Source: Microbacterium sp. MYb66 (GTDB lineage Bacteria; Actinomycetota; Actinomycetes; Actinomycetales; Microbacteriaceae). From it: a stretch of DNA of 64,000 nucleotides. Position 1 is the stretch's first letter. Each line of letters begins with the position of its first letter. A program made the translations under genes and the position numbers. Of this stretch, positions 62,723 to 64,000 are shown piece by piece. Under the pieces are notes generated by a model. It saw only the letters and a program-made list of their open reading frames with translations, ran no database searches and was not told the origin of the DNA. The stretch covers positions 731,422-795,421 of the forward strand of contig NZ_PCOV01000001.1 of the NCBI RefSeq assembly GCF_002979435.1, read 5' to 3'.

Positions 62723-63349
62723 ATGGCACTCACAACGCTTGAGAACAACATTGACGCCATCCGCGCGCGAGTAAAGCCCATCAAGGACAGCCTCAACACC
62801 GCACTCGACAAAGTGCGCAACGACGGACGCCTCACACCCCAAGCCAAGCGACAGGAAATCGCACGGCACTACCTCGACGCCAAACAGCAGCTCAACGGTC
62901 TACTCGGCGAGGAACGGGCCATCACCGCGAAGAAACGCAACGATGTCGAACGCGACATCTTCGGACAGCGCGACCCCGGAGCATCAGGCATCATCGCCTT
63001 CCGTGACGCGCAGGATCGTGCACTTCGTCTCGGACCCGACGACGAAGACCACGCCCTCGCCCTACTCATCAGCGCGCGACACAGCACCGACGACACACTC
63101 GCTACCGCCATCCTCTCCCGAGCACTGCAACTCAAATGGGGAGACGTGGTCACCGCTTACACCGACAGCTACCCCGACCAGGCAGCACGCCTCGAAGACC
63201 TCACCAACATCGACAACTGGGTCGAACAGCAGAAGGCCGGCGGGTTCAACGGGTACGACGCCATCTACTCGGCCACCCCTCCGCGTGAAATCGGCGGCAG
63301 CCTCAACGACGCCGGTATCCGGAAGATCGCAAACGGCGAACTCGCCTAA
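62723..63349 (+). CDS. coiled-coil protein, paralogue 1
   Basis: 208 residues, unknown. Helical and charged N-terminal 80 residues, then IAFRDAQDRA (91-100), DDTLATAILSRALQLKWGDVVTAY (123-146), and a short C-terminal domain. It shares the FRDAQDRA and TLA-x-A-x(3)-RAL-x(3)-W blocks with the next gene. AAGGAG precedes the ATG. Confidence 0.8.
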   Translation: MALTTLENNIDAIRARVKPIKDSLNTALDKVRNDGRLTPQAKRQEIARHYLDAKQQLNGLLGEERAITAKKRNDVERDIFGQRDPGASGIIAFRDAQDRALRLGPDDEDHALALLISARHSTDDTLATAILSRALQLKWGDVVTAYTDSYPDQAARLEDLTNIDNWVEQQKAGGFNGYDAIYSATPPREIGGSLNDAGIRKIANGELA

Positions 63350-63370
63350 TCAGACGAAAGAGATCACAAC

Positions 63371-63958
63371 ATGACCGAGATGAACTTCCGAGACGGAACC
63401 AACGTCAACATCCGATCCACCGACAGCGAGAACCTCGTTGAAGTGGCCAGGAAGATCAAGGCGGCACGCGAGAGTGCCCGCGCCTCAAGCAACTCGCACG
63501 CAAACGCAATCGAGGCGATCAACCGCGACCCCAACCTCAGCGACCAGGGCAAGAAGGAACAGATCGCAGCACTCGAGAACGACCGTGCCGCCGAGCGCAA
63601 GACCGGCATCGCAAGTGAGAAGGAGATCATCAGGAACAAGATCAGCGAACTCGAACGCCGGCTCGACGGGTTTGTGGGGTACTCGAGCGACAACATCATG
63701 AAGTTCCGCGACGCTCAGGACCGGGCCGAAGACATCACCGATCCCGACAAGGCAGCAAAGGTCATGGCCCGAGCCATTCGTACCAACGACACAACGCTCG
63801 CGCACGCACTCTTCCGACGAGCACTCGAAGAGCGATGGGACGACGCACGACACCTGTTCGCCGCAGACAGCCCCGCAATCGCACAGATCGCACACGACAT
63901 CCAGAAGCTCCACGAACTCCACGACGCCAGCTTCAACCGTGCCGTCGCATACATGTAA
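63371..63958 (+). CDS. coiled-coil protein, paralogue 2
   Basis: 195 residues, unknown. Long charged helices (30-100), then IMKFRDAQDRAED (109-121) and TNDTTLAHALFRRALEERWDDARHLF (138-163), similar in order to paralogue 1. No cysteines or membrane segments. GAAAGAG lies before the ATG. 63959-64000 is non-coding up to the window edge. Confidence 0.8.
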   Translation: MTEMNFRDGTNVNIRSTDSENLVEVARKIKAARESARASSNSHANAIEAINRDPNLSDQGKKEQIAALENDRAAERKTGIASEKEIIRNKISELERRLDGFVGYSSDNIMKFRDAQDRAEDITDPDKAAKVMARAIRTNDTTLAHALFRRALEERWDDARHLFAADSPAIAQIAHDIQKLHELHDASFNRAVAYM

Positions 63959-64000
63959 GACCCGAAGCAGAGGGAGTGGGGGTCGCTCTGATCAGACCCA

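Larger units (their letters stand above)
57280..64000 (+). mobile_element. integrated element (phage satellite or integrative plasmid), left part
   Basis: Starts at the tRNA fragment and runs past the right edge. It has a tyrosine integrase next to attL, an excisionase-like HTH protein, a RepA-like ATPase with iteron-like repeats, its own tRNA, a WhiB-like protein and several small orphan genes, all on one strand. Wording of codons is visibly more A-rich than the chromosomal genes. No capsid, tail, terminase, relaxase or TraB/FtsK gene is seen so far. Confidence 0.85.

Overview
The window is high-GC chromosomal DNA from an actinobacterium, most likely a Microbacterium-like member of the Microbacteriaceae. 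This rests on protein-level resemblance, on the pyr, aro-mltG-ruvX-alaS and yebC-ruvCAB-yajC-secDF-rel gene orders, on many GTG starts, and on many start codons placed just after a -10-like hexamer. No database search was possible. No stretch longer than about 300 bases lacks a gene; the two longest gaps (11576-11855 and 57172-57453) are described under their promoters and attachment site.

Chromosomal layout. 1-5890 is a minus-strand pyrimidine operon, pyrR-pyrB-pyrC-(membrane protein)-carA-carB, with a PyrR-binding RNA motif over the pyrR ribosome binding site. 5934-11575 holds a metallo-beta-lactamase/Rieske fusion, a SNF2 helicase, nusB and efp. 12244-21001 is the shikimate block (aroE-aroC-aroK-aroB-aroQ) downstream of mltG, ruvX and alaS. 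21057-23551 holds a small membrane protein, rpsD and rarA. 23998-26639 is a two-gene unit pairing a catalytically truncated NirB-like flavoprotein with a HemD/winged-helix regulator. 26854-41448 carries a DUF349 protein, rel, yajC-secD-secF, ruvC-ruvA-ruvB, yebC, a PLP-dependent decarboxylase, a kinase-like protein and an esterase. 41527-45320 is a complete vitamin B6 module: pdxS-pdxT divergent from a MocR-type regulator and pyridoxal kinase around an 18-bp perfect palindrome. 45332-53985 has a HIT phosphorylase, thrS, a YnfA protein, a two-component system, an alpha/beta hydrolase, a DUF2807 lipoprotein, a DoxX-like protein and a photolyase. 54059-57171 is a copper/peroxidase cluster: membrane protein, CopC-like, PCuAC-like and Tat-exported DyP peroxidase.

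Mobile element. From about 57280 to the right edge the DNA is an integrated element, cut by the window. It starts at a 20-bp fragment that looks like the 3' end of a minus-strand tRNA gene beside that tRNA's terminator. It then carries a tyrosine integrase, small unknown genes, its own tRNA-Arg(TCT) with an odd anticodon loop, a structured leader that hides the ribosome binding site of an excisionase-like protein, a RepA-like AAA ATPase whose 3' end holds nine GCAACA/TGTTGC hexamers (a candidate origin), a WhiB-like protein, a second HTH protein, a 48-residue protein made of three 13-residue repeats, and two coiled-coil paralogues of unknown function. This layout (integrase, excisionase, replication ATPase, origin) suits a phage satellite or an integrative plasmid; no virion or conjugation gene is visible before the edge.
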